Shown here: piece by piece, positions 14,139-22,662 of the stretch
Position numbering within the stretch: the stretch's first letter is position 1
Layout: each line of letters opens with the position of its first letter
Assembly (NCBI GenBank): GCA_050741255.1
Contig: JBOIEQ010000032.1
Location: 1 to 34,429, forward strand
Length of the DNA stretch: 34,429 nucleotides
Direction: 5' to 3'
Origin: CAZXNF01 sp050741255
Lineage (GTDB): Bacteria > Pseudomonadota > Gammaproteobacteria > Burkholderiales > SG8-41
The notes under the pieces: generated by a model
Database searches by the model: none
The model's input: only the letters and a program-made list of their open reading frames with translations
Told to the model about the DNA's origin: nothing
Translations under genes and position numbers: made by a program

Positions 14139-15116
14139 TCACTCCACGCCGGTCAACCCGATCGTCTTGACCAGTTGCCTGAAGCGCGCCTGTTCTGACT
14201 GGATGTGTGCCGCAAGCTGCTCCTGCGTGCCGGGATCGGCGTCGATGCCCTGCCGCTTCAGCCGCTCCTTCACCTCCGGCTGGGCGAACACCACGTTCAC
14301 CTCGGCGTTGAGCCGGTCGATGATGGCTTGCGGCGTGCCGCGCGGGGCGACCAGCGAGTTCCACGACGTGGTGCCGTACCCGGCAAGGCCCCCTTCCGCC
14401 ACCGTCGGAATCTCCGGCACCGCGGGTGAACGTTTCGCCGACGAGACCGCGAGCGCGCGCAGCTTGCCGTTCTGCGTGTGCGGATAAATCGCCGAGATGC
14501 CGCCGAACATGTAGGACACCTGCCCGCCGATCAGGTCGTTCAGCGCCGGCCCGGTGCCCTTATACGGCACGTGCACCACGTCGATGGCCGCCATGTACTT
14601 GAACATTTCGCCCGCGAGGTGCGCGCCCGCGCCCACCCCGGCGGACGCGAAGCTCAGCTTGCCTGGATTCGCCTTGGCGTAGGCGACAAGCTGCGCCACC
14701 GACGTCGCCGGCACGCTCGCGTGCACGCCGAGCAGGTAGGGCTGCACCGCCAGCATCGAGATCGGCACGAAATCGCGCGCGGCGTCGTACGGGAGCTTGG
14801 CGGAAATCGCCGGGTTCACCGCCAGCGTGGTCACGGTCGCCACCAGCAGCGTGTAGCCATCTGCCGGTGCGCGCGCGGCGAGTTCCGTGCCGATCACGGT
14901 GGCGGCGCCGCCGCGGTTGTCCACCACCACCGGCTGGCCGAGCCGCCGGGCCAGCAATTCGTTCACGGTGCGCCCGACCAGGTCGGTCGGCCCGCCGGGC
15001 GGATACGGCACGATCAGGCGGATCGGATGCGTCGGAAACGGCTGCGCGGCCGCTGCCAACACGGCGGCGGGCAATAGCATGATGGCCAAACCCATGAACA
15101 GCCTGCTCTTCAGCAT
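14139..15116 (-). CDS. Bug/TctC-family periplasmic solute-binding protein
   Basis: 325-aa Bug SBP. The signal peptide MLKSRLFMGLAIMLLPAAVL leads into AAAAQPFPTHPIRLIVPYPP. Conserved blocks are PPGGPTDLVGRTVNELLARRL, APADGYTLLVATVTTLAVN, LPYDAARDFVPISML, VHASVPATSVAQLVAYAK, VHVPYKGTGPALNDLIGGQV, VPEIPTVAEGGLAGYGT and PGTQEQLAAHIQSEQARF. An alternative ATG at 15131 adds five residues and has a G-rich stretch upstream. Ligand unknown. It follows the HAD phosphatase gene of the Phn-type cluster after 86 bases on the same strand and might be read through from it. Confidence 0.92.
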   Translation of the reverse strand: MLKSRLFMGLAIMLLPAAVLAAAAQPFPTHPIRLIVPYPPGGPTDLVGRTVNELLARRLGQPVVVDNRGGAATVIGTELAARAPADGYTLLVATVTTLAVNPAISAKLPYDAARDFVPISMLAVQPYLLGVHASVPATSVAQLVAYAKANPGKLSFASAGVGAGAHLAGEMFKYMAAIDVVHVPYKGTGPALNDLIGGQVSYMFGGISAIYPHTQNGKLRALAVSSAKRSPAVPEIPTVAEGGLAGYGTTSWNSLVAPRGTPQAIIDRLNAEVNVVFAQPEVKERLKRQGIDADPGTQEQLAAHIQSEQARFRQLVKTIGLTGVE

Positions 15117-15202
15117 GACATACGCCCCCATCAGGACAGCGGGATTCCGGGCATTTCGAGAGTCTACGGTTGCGGGCCCCGGTGATGGCAACGCAGCCCG
15201 CA

Positions 15203-16111
15203 TCACCAGATGAACGCCGGCAGCCGGTAGTCGGGCTGCGCCACCGCGCGCCGCTCGAATGCCCGCCAGGCTTCCGGATCCGGCTCCCCGCCGGGCGCCG
15301 CGCGCAGTTCCTGCGCATGGATGCCGCCGACGATGAACGCGCTCGGCAGGCCCGCGCGCGCCGCGCCGAGGATATCGTGCTCGATCGAGTCGCCGATCGC
15401 GATCACCCGCCCGGGCGCGCATTGGCCCAGGGCGGCGCGGCACGACGCGTAGATCGCCGGGTGGGGTTTGCCGTGATAGAACACCTCGCCCCCCAGTTCC
15501 TCGTAGCGCCGGGCAAGCACGCCGGGCGCATCGACCAGCCCCGCGGGGTGGAACCGCGAAAGATCCGGATTGGCGCACACCATGGGCAACCCGCGCGAAC
15601 GGCCGGCGCGCAACACCGCTTCGTAGTCCGCCAGGCTGCGTTGCGGGGTATCGATCCCGATCACCATCAGGAAGTCGGCTTCCTCCACCGTCGCGACGAA
15701 GGCCAGCCCGATGCCCTCGAGTATCGAACGGTCGCCGTCGCGCGTGAACGCGTAGCAGCGCCGGCCGAGATTCGCGTGAAAAGGGCTCGCGCGCGCCACG
15801 ATCGCCTCGCGCGCATCCTGCCCGGCGGACACCATGCGAACGAAGTGCCGCGCCGGAAAACCCATCTCCTCCATCAGGCGCACGTTGGCGGACTCCGGGC
15901 GGCCAGAATTGGACAGCACCACGACGCGCTTGCCCGCCGCGTGCAACTGCTCGAGGCAGGCGGCCGCCCCCGGGTAAGGGCGCATGCCATCGTGCAGGAC
16001 GCCCCACTGGTCGACGATCAGTCCGTCGAAGCGCGAGGCGAGTGCCGCCACGCCGGGCAGCGCGATGGCGCCGCCCGACGGACGGGCCGGCGCGTCAGGA
16101 GATGCGTCCAC
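15203..16111 (-). CDS. HAD-superfamily class IIA phosphatase (NagD-like)
   Basis: 302-aa haloacid dehalogenase-type hydrolase of the subclass IIA group. Motif I is IVDQWGVLHDG with nucleophile Asp34; the usual second Asp of DxD is Trp36, as in the DQWGVLHDG subfamily (HAD-IIA-hyp4 type, from memory). Motif II is VVVLSNSGRPESA, motif III the Lys in FYHGKPHPAIY, motif IV IAIGDSIEHDILGA. It is probably a cytoplasmic small-molecule phosphatase. The GTG at 16111 is taken as the start; it lies 17 bases inside the end of the preceding PhnE-type gene, indicating translational coupling. As the last gene of the PhnDCEE-type operon it may remove phosphate from an imported or derived organophosphorus compound, but the substrate is unknown. 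Confidence 0.88.
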   Translation of the reverse strand: MDASPDAPARPSGGAIALPGVAALASRFDGLIVDQWGVLHDGMRPYPGAAACLEQLHAAGKRVVVLSNSGRPESANVRLMEEMGFPARHFVRMVSAGQDAREAIVARASPFHANLGRRCYAFTRDGDRSILEGIGLAFVATVEEADFLMVIGIDTPQRSLADYEAVLRAGRSRGLPMVCANPDLSRFHPAGLVDAPGVLARRYEELGGEVFYHGKPHPAIYASCRAALGQCAPGRVIAIGDSIEHDILGAARAGLPSAFIVGGIHAQELRAAPGGEPDPEAWRAFERRAVAQPDYRLPAFIW

Positions 16112-16904
16112 GGATCCAGGCCGAAAGCGCCTCGCTGGCAAGCACCACCACGAGAATCGCGAGCAGCACCACCAGCACCTGCTGCCACGCGAACTGGTTG
16201 ATCGACGCATACAGGTAGAGGCCGATGCCGCCCGCCCCCACGAAGCCCAGCACGCTCGACTCGCGCACGTTGATATCCCAGCGGTAGACGGTCGTGCCGA
16301 TGAGTACCGGCAGCACCTGCGGCAGGACGCCGATGAGATAGACCTGCGCGGTGCTCGCCCCGGTGGCCTCGATCGCCTCGACCGGACCGCGGTTGACCTC
16401 CTCGATCGCCTCGGCCACGAGCTTGGCGAGAAAGCCCACGGAGCGCGCCGCCACGGCGGCGATCCCGGCGAGCGGCCCCGGACCGAAGATCGCCACGAAC
16501 ACGAGCCCCCAGATCACCGTGTTCACGGAACGCGACGCCACGAGGATGCCGCGGCCGATGGCCCAGGTAAAACCGTTGGCGGTGGTGTTGCGCGCGGCGA
16601 GGAAGGCGAGCGGGATGGCGAAGACCAATCCGATCGCCGTCCCGAGCGTGGCGATGTGGATCGTCTCGATCAGCGGCTTCACGATCATCGGCAGGTACGA
16701 CCAGCGCGGCGGCCACATGCGTTCCGCGAGGTCCGCGGCCTGCAGGTGCGCATCCTTGAAGAACACCCACTCGATATCCAGCGCCGACACGCTCCACGCC
16801 GCGGCGAAGGCGACCGCGGCGATCCACAACCAGCCGGTGACGGTTTCGCGCAGCGTGTGGCGGCGCCAGACCTCCGGATAGTGCTTGCGTATCGCCTCGC
16901 TCAT
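16095..16904 (-). CDS. phnE: PhnE-type ABC transporter permease (second copy)
   Basis: 269-aa inner-membrane permease of the phosphonate/phosphite ABC importer family. Hydrophobic spans are GWLWIAAVAFAAAWSVSAL, IATLGTAIGLVFAIPLAFLA, IWGLVFVAIFGPGPLAGIAA, YLIGVLPQVLPVLIG and VLVVLLAILVVVLASEAL. The cytoplasmic ATPase-docking (EAA) loop is EAIEEVNRGPVEAIEATGAS, followed by FVGAGGIGLYLYASINQF, which is typical of PhnE. ATG 16904 overlaps the stop of the preceding permease gene by four bases (ATGA). The pair probably forms a heterodimeric channel with the PhnC-type ATPase. Confidence 0.92.
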   Translation of the reverse strand: MSEAIRKHYPEVWRRHTLRETVTGWLWIAAVAFAAAWSVSALDIEWVFFKDAHLQAADLAERMWPPRWSYLPMIVKPLIETIHIATLGTAIGLVFAIPLAFLAARNTTANGFTWAIGRGILVASRSVNTVIWGLVFVAIFGPGPLAGIAAVAARSVGFLAKLVAEAIEEVNRGPVEAIEATGASTAQVYLIGVLPQVLPVLIGTTVYRWDINVRESSVLGFVGAGGIGLYLYASINQFAWQQVLVVLLAILVVVLASEALSAWIRGRIS

Positions 16905-17701
16905 CGCAGCCTGCGCCGCACCCAGTCGCTGAACCATTCGCCCAGCGCCACGAGCGCGATGATGGCGAGCAGAATGGCCGCGGCGAAGTCGTAGTCGTAG
17001 CGCGAAAACGATGCGGAGAGGGTTTGCCCGATACCCCCGGCGCCCACGATCCCCACGACGGTCGAGTGGCGCAGGTTCGCGTCGAGGCGGTAGATCGCCA
17101 TGCCCACCGTACGCGTCAGCACCTGCGGCGTCACGGCGTAGACCACCACCTGCCCGAAGCCTGCGCCAGTCGCGCGCACCGCGTCGATGGGTCCGGCACG
17201 CACGTTCTCGATATCCTCGGCGAGGATCTTGCCGAGGAAGATCATCGACGCCAACGCCAGCGTGAGCGCCCCCGCCACGGGACCGAAGCCGAAGAGCTTC
17301 ACGAAGAAGATGGCGATGATCACCTCGTGGAACGAGCGCCCGCCCACGATGAAGGCGCGCGCCGCGAAGTAGACGGGGCGCGGCGCGAGGTTGCGCGCGG
17401 CGGCGATGCCCAGCGGCACGCTCAGGATCACCCCCGCCAGCGTCGCGACGATGGCCATCTGCACGCTCTCCACCATTCCCGCAGCGAGCAGCTCCCACCG
17501 CGAGAAGTCCGGCGGGAACATCCGCACGACGAGGTCCACCGCGCGCCCGAACCCGGTCAGTATCCGCTGCGGATCGATGTTGAGCGTGGAGACGGACCAC
17601 ACGAGGTACAGCACGGCGCCCGCGATGACCGCGTGCTGCCTGCCGCGCGTCCCGAAGAACGGCGGCGGGCGCCAGGTCGCCGGATACGGGGTCGTGTTCA
17701 A
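16901..17701 (-). CDS. phnE: PhnE-type ABC transporter permease (first copy)
   Basis: 266-aa permease, paralogous to the following gene. Spans include AVIAGAVLYLVWSVSTL, QMAIVATLAGVILSVPLGIA, EVIIAIFFVKLFGFGPVAGA and AAAILLAIIALVALGEWF. The EAA-type coupling loop is EDIENVRAGPIDAVRATGAG and the family pattern VGIVGAGGIGQTLSASFSRYDY is present. The start is TTG at 17701, overlapping the ATPase stop codon by four bases (TTGA). No better start exists without losing the first span, and the tight overlap supports it. Two permeases of this kind in tandem are common in phosphonate-type operons. Confidence 0.92.
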   Translation of the reverse strand: MNTTPYPATWRPPPFFGTRGRQHAVIAGAVLYLVWSVSTLNIDPQRILTGFGRAVDLVVRMFPPDFSRWELLAAGMVESVQMAIVATLAGVILSVPLGIAAARNLAPRPVYFAARAFIVGGRSFHEVIIAIFFVKLFGFGPVAGALTLALASMIFLGKILAEDIENVRAGPIDAVRATGAGFGQVVVYAVTPQVLTRTVGMAIYRLDANLRHSTVVGIVGAGGIGQTLSASFSRYDYDFAAAILLAIIALVALGEWFSDWVRRRLR

Positions 17702-18513
17702 GCCGGCGCGTCCTCATCGGTGGCGCGGATGGTCTGGCTCCAGTCTTCGGCGCCGTAGATCTCGGTGAGGACCGCCGGCGTGAGCCCGGCGCCGGGCCCG
17801 TCGAAGACGAGCCGGCCGGCCTTGAGCCCGATGATGCGGTCGGCGTAGGCCTGCGCCAGCGCCACGTCGTGGATGTTGACCAGCGCCGGCCGCTCCCGCT
17901 CGGTGGCGAGCGAGCGGATGAGACGCATGATCTGGCGTGCGGTCTTGGGGTCGAGGCTCGCGGTCGGCTCGTCCACCAGCAGCAGGTCGGGGTTCTGCAT
18001 CAGGGCGCGGCCGATGCCCACGCGCTGGCGCTGGCCGCCCGAAAGCGCATCGGCCCGCGAATCGTGCAGCCCCTCGAGCCCGACGCGGTCGAGCATCGCA
18101 AAGGCGCTCGACACGTCCGCCGGCGGGTAACGGCGCAGGAACGACGCGAAGAAACCCACCGACCCCAGCCGCCCGGACAGGATGTTCTCCATGACCGTGA
18201 GGCGGTCGACGAGATTGAACTCCTGGAAAATCATGCCGATGCGCCGGCGGACCTTGCGCAGTTCGCGCGGAGCCAGGCCCGTGATTTCGGTGCCTCCCAG
18301 CCGGATACTGCCGGCAGTGGGTTCGACGAGCCGGTTGATGCAGCGGATCAGCGTGCTCTTGCCGGCGCCGGAAGAGCCGATGATCGCGACGACCTCGGCG
18401 CGCGCGACGGTGAAGCTCACGCCGTCGAGCGCGCGCGCGCCGCCGGGATAAACCTTGCTCAGCGCTTCGATCGCCAGCGGCGGCGCGGCGGTGCCGGTCA
18501 AATCGGCAGCCAA
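17698..18513 (-). CDS. phnC: PhnC-type ABC transporter ATP-binding protein
   Basis: 271-aa ATPase energising the Phn-type importer. Motifs: Walker A GSSGAGKST (46-54), signature LSGGQ (157-161), Walker B LLLVDEPT with Glu182, and the switch His215 in NIHDV. PhnC-like features are the Q-loop GMIFQEFNLVDRLTVMENIL and the segment GRLGSVGFFASFLRRYPP, typical of phosphonate ATPases. It starts at TTG 18513, four bases after the PhnD stop, with GGAG seven bases upstream. The gene order D-C-E-E differs from the C-D-E order of E. coli. Confidence 0.94.
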   Translation of the reverse strand: MAADLTGTAAPPLAIEALSKVYPGGARALDGVSFTVARAEVVAIIGSSGAGKSTLIRCINRLVEPTAGSIRLGGTEITGLAPRELRKVRRRIGMIFQEFNLVDRLTVMENILSGRLGSVGFFASFLRRYPPADVSSAFAMLDRVGLEGLHDSRADALSGGQRQRVGIGRALMQNPDLLLVDEPTASLDPKTARQIMRLIRSLATERERPALVNIHDVALAQAYADRIIGLKAGRLVFDGPGAGLTPAVLTEIYGAEDWSQTIRATDEDAPA

Positions 18514-18517
18514 CGCC

Positions 18518-19522
18518 CTACTCCGCCTTCGTGCCCAGCTTGGAGAGCCCTTCCTGGGAGTAGGTCACGCCGGTCGCCTTCTGGATCGTGAGCACGTCGC
18601 GCCAGTTATCCCTGTAGACGATCGGGGCGAAACGCTCGGTGTCCTTGAACTCCTTGGCGAGCCCCGAGTTCTTGAAATCGAAGGTGAGGAACGCCTCGCG
18701 AATCTTTGCCTTGAGTTCCGGCGTGAGATTGTGCGCAACGCCGTAGGCGGTGCGCGGGAACGGCTTCGATTCATACACCACGCGGATCGCATCGGGCTTG
18801 AACATGCCGCGCGCCTGCATGCGATCGACAACGGAGGACGCGACCGGCGCGGCGTCGTAGTCCTTGTTCACCACGCCCATGACCGAGTTGTCGTGCTTGC
18901 CCGAGTAGAGGACCTCGTAATCCTTCCCCGGCGTCACGCCCAGCGCGCCGAACAGCGCACGCGGCGCGGTGTCGCCGGAGTTCGACGACGGCGACACGTG
19001 CGCGACACGCTTGCCCTTCAGGTCCGTCACCGACTTGATGGGGCTGTCCTTGTACGTGATGAGCCGCAGCGTGTAGCCGATGCTGCCGTCCGCGGCCGCC
19101 ATGCCCGCGACGGGCTCGAAGCCGGCGAGGTTGACCGCGAACGGCGTCGGCCCCGCGGCAACCCCCGCGATGTGCAGACGTCCCGACCGCATGGCTTCGA
19201 CCTGCGCCGCGTACGATTCGGCCGGATACCAGCGCACGCGCTTGCCGGTCACCTTCGACAGGTGCGCCAGAAAATCCGCGAACACGTTCTGGTAGACGGC
19301 CGGGTCTTCGACCGGGGTATAGGAGAACACCAGCGTATCGGGGTTCTGCCAGGCTTTCGGGTCCTTCGGCTGGTCGGCAATGAGGTCGCGGTTCTCGTCG
19401 CAATAGCGCGCGTCGAGCTGACCCCGATTGGCGCACGCGGCCTGTCCGTACGCCGCGCCGGCCCACAGCGCCGCAACCAGGACTACAACGGCAGCCCGCA
19501 CGGGCCCGGTGATCGTATTCAT
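18518..19522 (-). CDS. phnD: PhnD-type phosphonate/phosphite periplasmic binding protein
   Basis: 334-aa binding protein of the phosphate/phosphite/phosphonate ABC family. Signal peptide: VRAAVVVLVAALWAGAAYG. Family features: FSYTPVEDPAVYQNVFADFL, LAHLSKVTGKRVRWYPAES, AQVEAMRSGRLHIAGVAAGP, LKGKRVAHVSPSSNSGDTAP, GKHDNSVMGVVNKDYDAAPV. The Ser/Thr cluster SPSSNSGDT is the kind of loop that binds the phosphonate oxygens. Which compound it prefers (alkylphosphonate, aminoethylphosphonate, phosphite) cannot be told. ATG 19522 has GAGGGGG upstream. It is the first gene of a tightly packed operon that includes phnC, two phnE and a HAD phosphatase. No C-P lyase genes are in the window and no clear Pho box was found upstream. 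Confidence 0.92.
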   Translation of the reverse strand: MNTITGPVRAAVVVLVAALWAGAAYGQAACANRGQLDARYCDENRDLIADQPKDPKAWQNPDTLVFSYTPVEDPAVYQNVFADFLAHLSKVTGKRVRWYPAESYAAQVEAMRSGRLHIAGVAAGPTPFAVNLAGFEPVAGMAAADGSIGYTLRLITYKDSPIKSVTDLKGKRVAHVSPSSNSGDTAPRALFGALGVTPGKDYEVLYSGKHDNSVMGVVNKDYDAAPVASSVVDRMQARGMFKPDAIRVVYESKPFPRTAYGVAHNLTPELKAKIREAFLTFDFKNSGLAKEFKDTERFAPIVYRDNWRDVLTIQKATGVTYSQEGLSKLGTKAE

Positions 19523-19629
19523 GACTTGCCCCCTCGCTTATCGGTATGAGTGCTGCAATCGATCATGCATCGCGATGCTGCCATTCCGGTTGCGGTCGCG
19601 ACGGCGGCCGCGGCGCCGCCGGTCGCCTT

Positions 19630-20601
19630 CTACTCCGCCGTGATGTTCCCCGCCTTCACCACCTTGCCGATGCGCTCGATCTCCACGCGCACGTGCTCGG
19701 TGAACTGCGCGGGAGTCATCGGTTGCAGCTCCGCGCCTTCCGCCGTCAGGCGCGCGTTGAGCTCCGGCGCCTTCAGGGCCGCCATCGCATCGGTGTGGAT
19801 CTTGGTGATGACAGGCTGGGGCATGCCCGCCGGCCCCATGAGGCCGAACCAGGACGCGAACACGTAGCCCTTGAGGCCCGACTCGGCGATCGTCGGTACT
19901 TCCGGCAGCGCACCGGAACGCTTCTCGGTGGTGACCGCGATCGCGCGGGTGCGGCCGCTCTTCACGAACGGCATGCTCGAGACGACGTTGCCGAACATCA
20001 CCGTCACCTCGCCGGACAGCAGCGCCGTCAGCGCGGGCGCCGCGCCTTTATACGGCACGTGAATGATGTTCGTGCCGGTCATCATCTTGTACATCTCGGC
20101 GGCGATCTGGTACGGACTGCTCGCCCCGGTCGAGCCGTAATCGAGCTGCCCCGGTTTTGCCTTCGCCAGCGCGGTCAGGTCCTTCACCGTCTTTACCGGC
20201 AGCGAGGGATGCACCAGCAGCACGTTGGGCACCATGGCGATGAAGGCGATGGGCTGGAAGTCCTTGATCGGATCGTAGGGCAACTTCTTGAACGTGCTGG
20301 CGTTGATCGCGTGCACGGCACTCACATTCATGAGCGTGTAGCCGTCCGGCGGCGCCTTCGCGAGCATCTCGCTGGCGATCAGCGTAGACGCGCCGGGGCG
20401 GTTCTCCACGACGACCGGCTGAGCCCACGCCTCGCTCAGCTTCACGGAGACGGCGCGGGCGAGGATGTCGGTCCCGCCGCCCGGGGGGTAGCCCACCAGG
20501 ACGCGCACGGGTTTGCTCGGATACGGCGCTTGGGCAACCGCGGTGGCCATCGGCGCCAGCAGCAGGCCGGCCGCGGCCGCGCCCAGGATCACTCGTCGCA
20601 T
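19630..20601 (-). CDS. Bug/TctC-family periplasmic solute-binding protein
   Basis: 323-aa Bug SBP. Signal peptide MRRVILGAAAAGLLLAPMAT continues AVAQ, then APYPSKPVRVLVGYPPGG. The usual Pro-Phe/Tyr before PPGG is Gly-Tyr here. Other blocks are PDGYTLMNVSAVHAIN, LPYDPIKDFQPI, VHPSLPVKTVKDLTALAK, IHVPYKGAAPALTALLSGEV, LPEVPTIAESGLKGYVF and MTPAQFTEHVRVEIERIG. AGGAG lies four bases before ATG 20601. It is divergent from the second GGT gene across a roughly 300-base gap that holds a palindromic repeat, repeating the Bug/GGT neighbourhood seen at 1871-4527. Confidence 0.93.
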   Translation of the reverse strand: MRRVILGAAAAGLLLAPMATAVAQAPYPSKPVRVLVGYPPGGGTDILARAVSVKLSEAWAQPVVVENRPGASTLIASEMLAKAPPDGYTLMNVSAVHAINASTFKKLPYDPIKDFQPIAFIAMVPNVLLVHPSLPVKTVKDLTALAKAKPGQLDYGSTGASSPYQIAAEMYKMMTGTNIIHVPYKGAAPALTALLSGEVTVMFGNVVSSMPFVKSGRTRAIAVTTEKRSGALPEVPTIAESGLKGYVFASWFGLMGPAGMPQPVITKIHTDAMAALKAPELNARLTAEGAELQPMTPAQFTEHVRVEIERIGKVVKAGNITAE

Positions 20602-20666
20602 TGCACTCCTCCTTGATGTCTTGTTTGCACGGAGTGTAGCGCAGCACCCGGCGCAGTCCTTCCCCG

Positions 20667-20769
20667 CCTCCCCAAGGAGGGGTGACGCGCAGCGACGGGG
20701 TGGTAAACCCGCGCGAGCCAGTGCAACCACCCCGCCCCGCCGGGCCACCCCTCCTTGCCCAAGGAGGGG
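20667..20769. repeat. Composite palindromic intergenic repeat
   Basis: The right half contains a perfect hairpin CCCCTCCTT-GCCC-AAGGAGGGG (20748-20756 and 20761-20769). The left half has a related shorter hairpin (CCTCC/GGAGG, 20667-20680) continuing into GGGGTGACG. Between them GGGGTGGT and ACCACCCC form a larger stem, so the whole unit folds as nested palindromes. It occupies the gap between divergent Bug and GGT genes, so it is not placed as a simple terminator. It resembles repeats common in Burkholderiales intergenic DNA (from memory). Confidence 0.7.
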
Positions 20770-20861
20770 AATCGAAACCGCCGGGGATATTGAGCGAATG
20801 CGCCGACGGCCGCGTGCTAGCATTTCAGCGTTTTCGACATTCTGCGTCACCGGTTTCCGTC

Positions 20862-20889
20862 TCACGCCTGACGCCACACGCCTCACCAT
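20862..20889 (+). repeat. Four 7-bp tandem repeats upstream of the second GGT gene
   Basis: Heptads TCACGCC, TGACGCC, ACACGCC, TCACCAT run consecutively and end 15 bases before the ATG at 20905. They share their consensus with the six heptads in front of the first GGT gene. Here a ribosome-binding site (CGGAG) fits between the repeats and the start. Confidence 0.65.
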
Positions 20890-20904
20890 CTTCGGAGAAC
20901 CGCC

Positions 20905-22659
20905 ATGCCCCGCAAACCCAACCTCGCCATCGGCGCGACCAGCTTCCGCCCCACCGTCGTCGGCCGCCACCATGCCGTGTCCACCGGACACTACCTCGCC
21001 AGCCTGGCGGCGATGCGCGTGCTGGACCGCGGCGGCAACGCCATCGACGCGGGCGTGACGGCGGCGATGGCGCTGGCGGTGGTGCAGCCGGACATCGTGA
21101 GCTTCGGCGGCGTCGCCCCCACGCTGATCTACCTCGCGAAGGAAGACCGCGTGGTGAGCCTGGCCGGCCTCGGCTGGTGGCCCAAGGGCACCGACGTCGA
21201 GCACCTGCGCAAGGTCAGCACCGACGGCCACATCCCGGAAGGCGTGCTGCGCACCATCATGCCGGCCGCGCCCGCGACGCACATCGAGGCGCTGCGCCGT
21301 TACGGCACGATCTCGTTCGGGGAAGCAGCCACCGCCGCCATGGAACTCGCGCGCGACGGCTTCCCGGTCTTCCCGCTGCTCGCCAACAACCTCAAGTCGT
21401 CCGAGGCGATGTACGCGCAGTGGCCGTCCAGCGCGGCGGTGTTCCTGCCCGGCGGCAAGCCGCCGAAGGTGGGCGACGTCCTCGTGCAGGCCGAACTGGC
21501 CCGTTCCATCCAGGGCATGATCGAAGCGGAGCGCAGCGCCAGCGGCGACCGCGACAAGAAGCTGCGCGCCGCGCACGACTTCTATTACAAGGGCCCGATC
21601 GCCGCCGCCATCGCGGACTACCACAAGGCCAATGGCGGCTTCGTCACGCGCGAGGACCTCGCCAGCTACGAAACCCCGGTCGAGAGCAGCATCCACGCCA
21701 AGTACCGCGGCTACACGATCCACTCGTGCGATGTCTGGTGCCAGGGCATCGTCCTGCCGCAGACGCTGAAGACGCTGGAAGGCTTCGACCTCAAGAAACT
21801 CGGCCACAACACGCCGGACTACCTGCACGTCATCGCGGAAGCGCTGAACCTGTCCTTCGCGGACCGTGAAGCCTACGTGGGCGATCCGAAGTTCGTGAAC
21901 GTCCCCACGCAGGCCCTGCTGTCCGACGCCTACGCCGCGAAGCAGCGCGCGCGCATCGATCTGCAACGCGCCTTCGGCAAGATGCCCGAGCCGGGCAACC
22001 CGACCGCAGCCCCCACGGCGGGCGCCAAGCAGGCGGTCTATGCCGCCGCGCACGGCAGCGCCTCGCGCATGTCGCCGGACACCATCTACGCCAGCGTCAC
22101 CGACAAGTTCGGCAACGCCTACTCGGCCACCCTGTCCGACACCAGCTACGACACGCCGGTCATCCCCGGCTACGGCGCCGTGGTGTCCTCACGCGGCTGC
22201 CAGAACCGGCTGGATCCCAAGCATCCGAGCGTGGTTGCGCCCGGCAAACGCCCGCGCCTGACACCCGCCCCGGCGATGGCCTTCAAGGACGGCAAGTTCT
22301 TCATGGCCTGGGGCACGCCCGGAGGCGACGTGCAGATGCAGGCGATGCTGCAGGTCTTCCTCAACGTCACCGAATTCGGCAAGCGCATGCAGGAAGCCGT
22401 GGAAGCCCCGCGCGTCTGCACCAAGAATTTCCCGGACTCCTTCGCCCCGCATCCCTATTACCCCGGCAAGCTGCTGGCGGAAGCCAATCTGCCAGCCGGC
22501 ACCGCGGAAGAACTCAAGCGCCGCGGTCACGACGTGGAAACGGTGCCGGTGCTGCCGCCGGTGGGAGGCGCGGTGTGCGCGATCGTGAAGGATCCGGAAT
22601 CGGGATTGTTCAATGCGGGGGCGGATCCGAGGCGGGAGGCGTATGCGTTGGCGTGGTAG
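20905..22659 (+). CDS. Gamma-glutamyltransferase-family protein (Ntn hydrolase)
   Basis: 584-aa GGT-family protein, divergent from the first copy. Conserved features: TGHYLASLAAMRVLDRGGNA and IDAGVTAAMALAVVQPD at the start, PAAPATHIEALRRYGTISF, FYYKGPIAAAIADYHKANGG, predicted nucleophile Thr393 in SPDTIYASVTDKFGNAYSAT, and AWGTPGGDVQMQAMLQVFLN near the end. No signal peptide is seen, so it is probably cytoplasmic. The C-terminus FNAGADPRREAYALAW is the normal family end, showing the gene is complete although a foreign-looking island starts right behind it. ATG 20905 has CGGAG about 9 bases upstream. Exact substrate unknown. Confidence 0.9.
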   Translation: MPRKPNLAIGATSFRPTVVGRHHAVSTGHYLASLAAMRVLDRGGNAIDAGVTAAMALAVVQPDIVSFGGVAPTLIYLAKEDRVVSLAGLGWWPKGTDVEHLRKVSTDGHIPEGVLRTIMPAAPATHIEALRRYGTISFGEAATAAMELARDGFPVFPLLANNLKSSEAMYAQWPSSAAVFLPGGKPPKVGDVLVQAELARSIQGMIEAERSASGDRDKKLRAAHDFYYKGPIAAAIADYHKANGGFVTREDLASYETPVESSIHAKYRGYTIHSCDVWCQGIVLPQTLKTLEGFDLKKLGHNTPDYLHVIAEALNLSFADREAYVGDPKFVNVPTQALLSDAYAAKQRARIDLQRAFGKMPEPGNPTAAPTAGAKQAVYAAAHGSASRMSPDTIYASVTDKFGNAYSATLSDTSYDTPVIPGYGAVVSSRGCQNRLDPKHPSVVAPGKRPRLTPAPAMAFKDGKFFMAWGTPGGDVQMQAMLQVFLNVTEFGKRMQEAVEAPRVCTKNFPDSFAPHPYYPGKLLAEANLPAGTAEELKRRGHDVETVPVLPPVGGAVCAIVKDPESGLFNAGADPRREAYALAW

Positions 22660-22662
22660 CAA

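Noticed and set aside
13593..15318. Long minus-strand extensions upstream of the Bug gene at 14139 and in other frames
   Set aside because: The frame stays open upstream of the signal peptide but that part overlaps the HAD gene in another frame; the signal peptide defines the real start.
19567..19578. 12-bp palindrome GCATCGCGATGC upstream of phnD
   Set aside because: A short palindrome of this size is expected by chance in GC-rich DNA; it is not near a recognisable promoter and does not resemble a Pho box.
19523..19629. Search for a Pho box in front of the Phn-type operon
   Set aside because: No pair of CTGTCAT-like repeats was found, so phosphate-starvation control is not claimed.
20682..21869. 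395-codon frame overlapping the second GGT gene
   Set aside because: It begins in the palindromic repeat and runs out of frame through GGT codons; low-complexity Arg/Gly/Ala translation.
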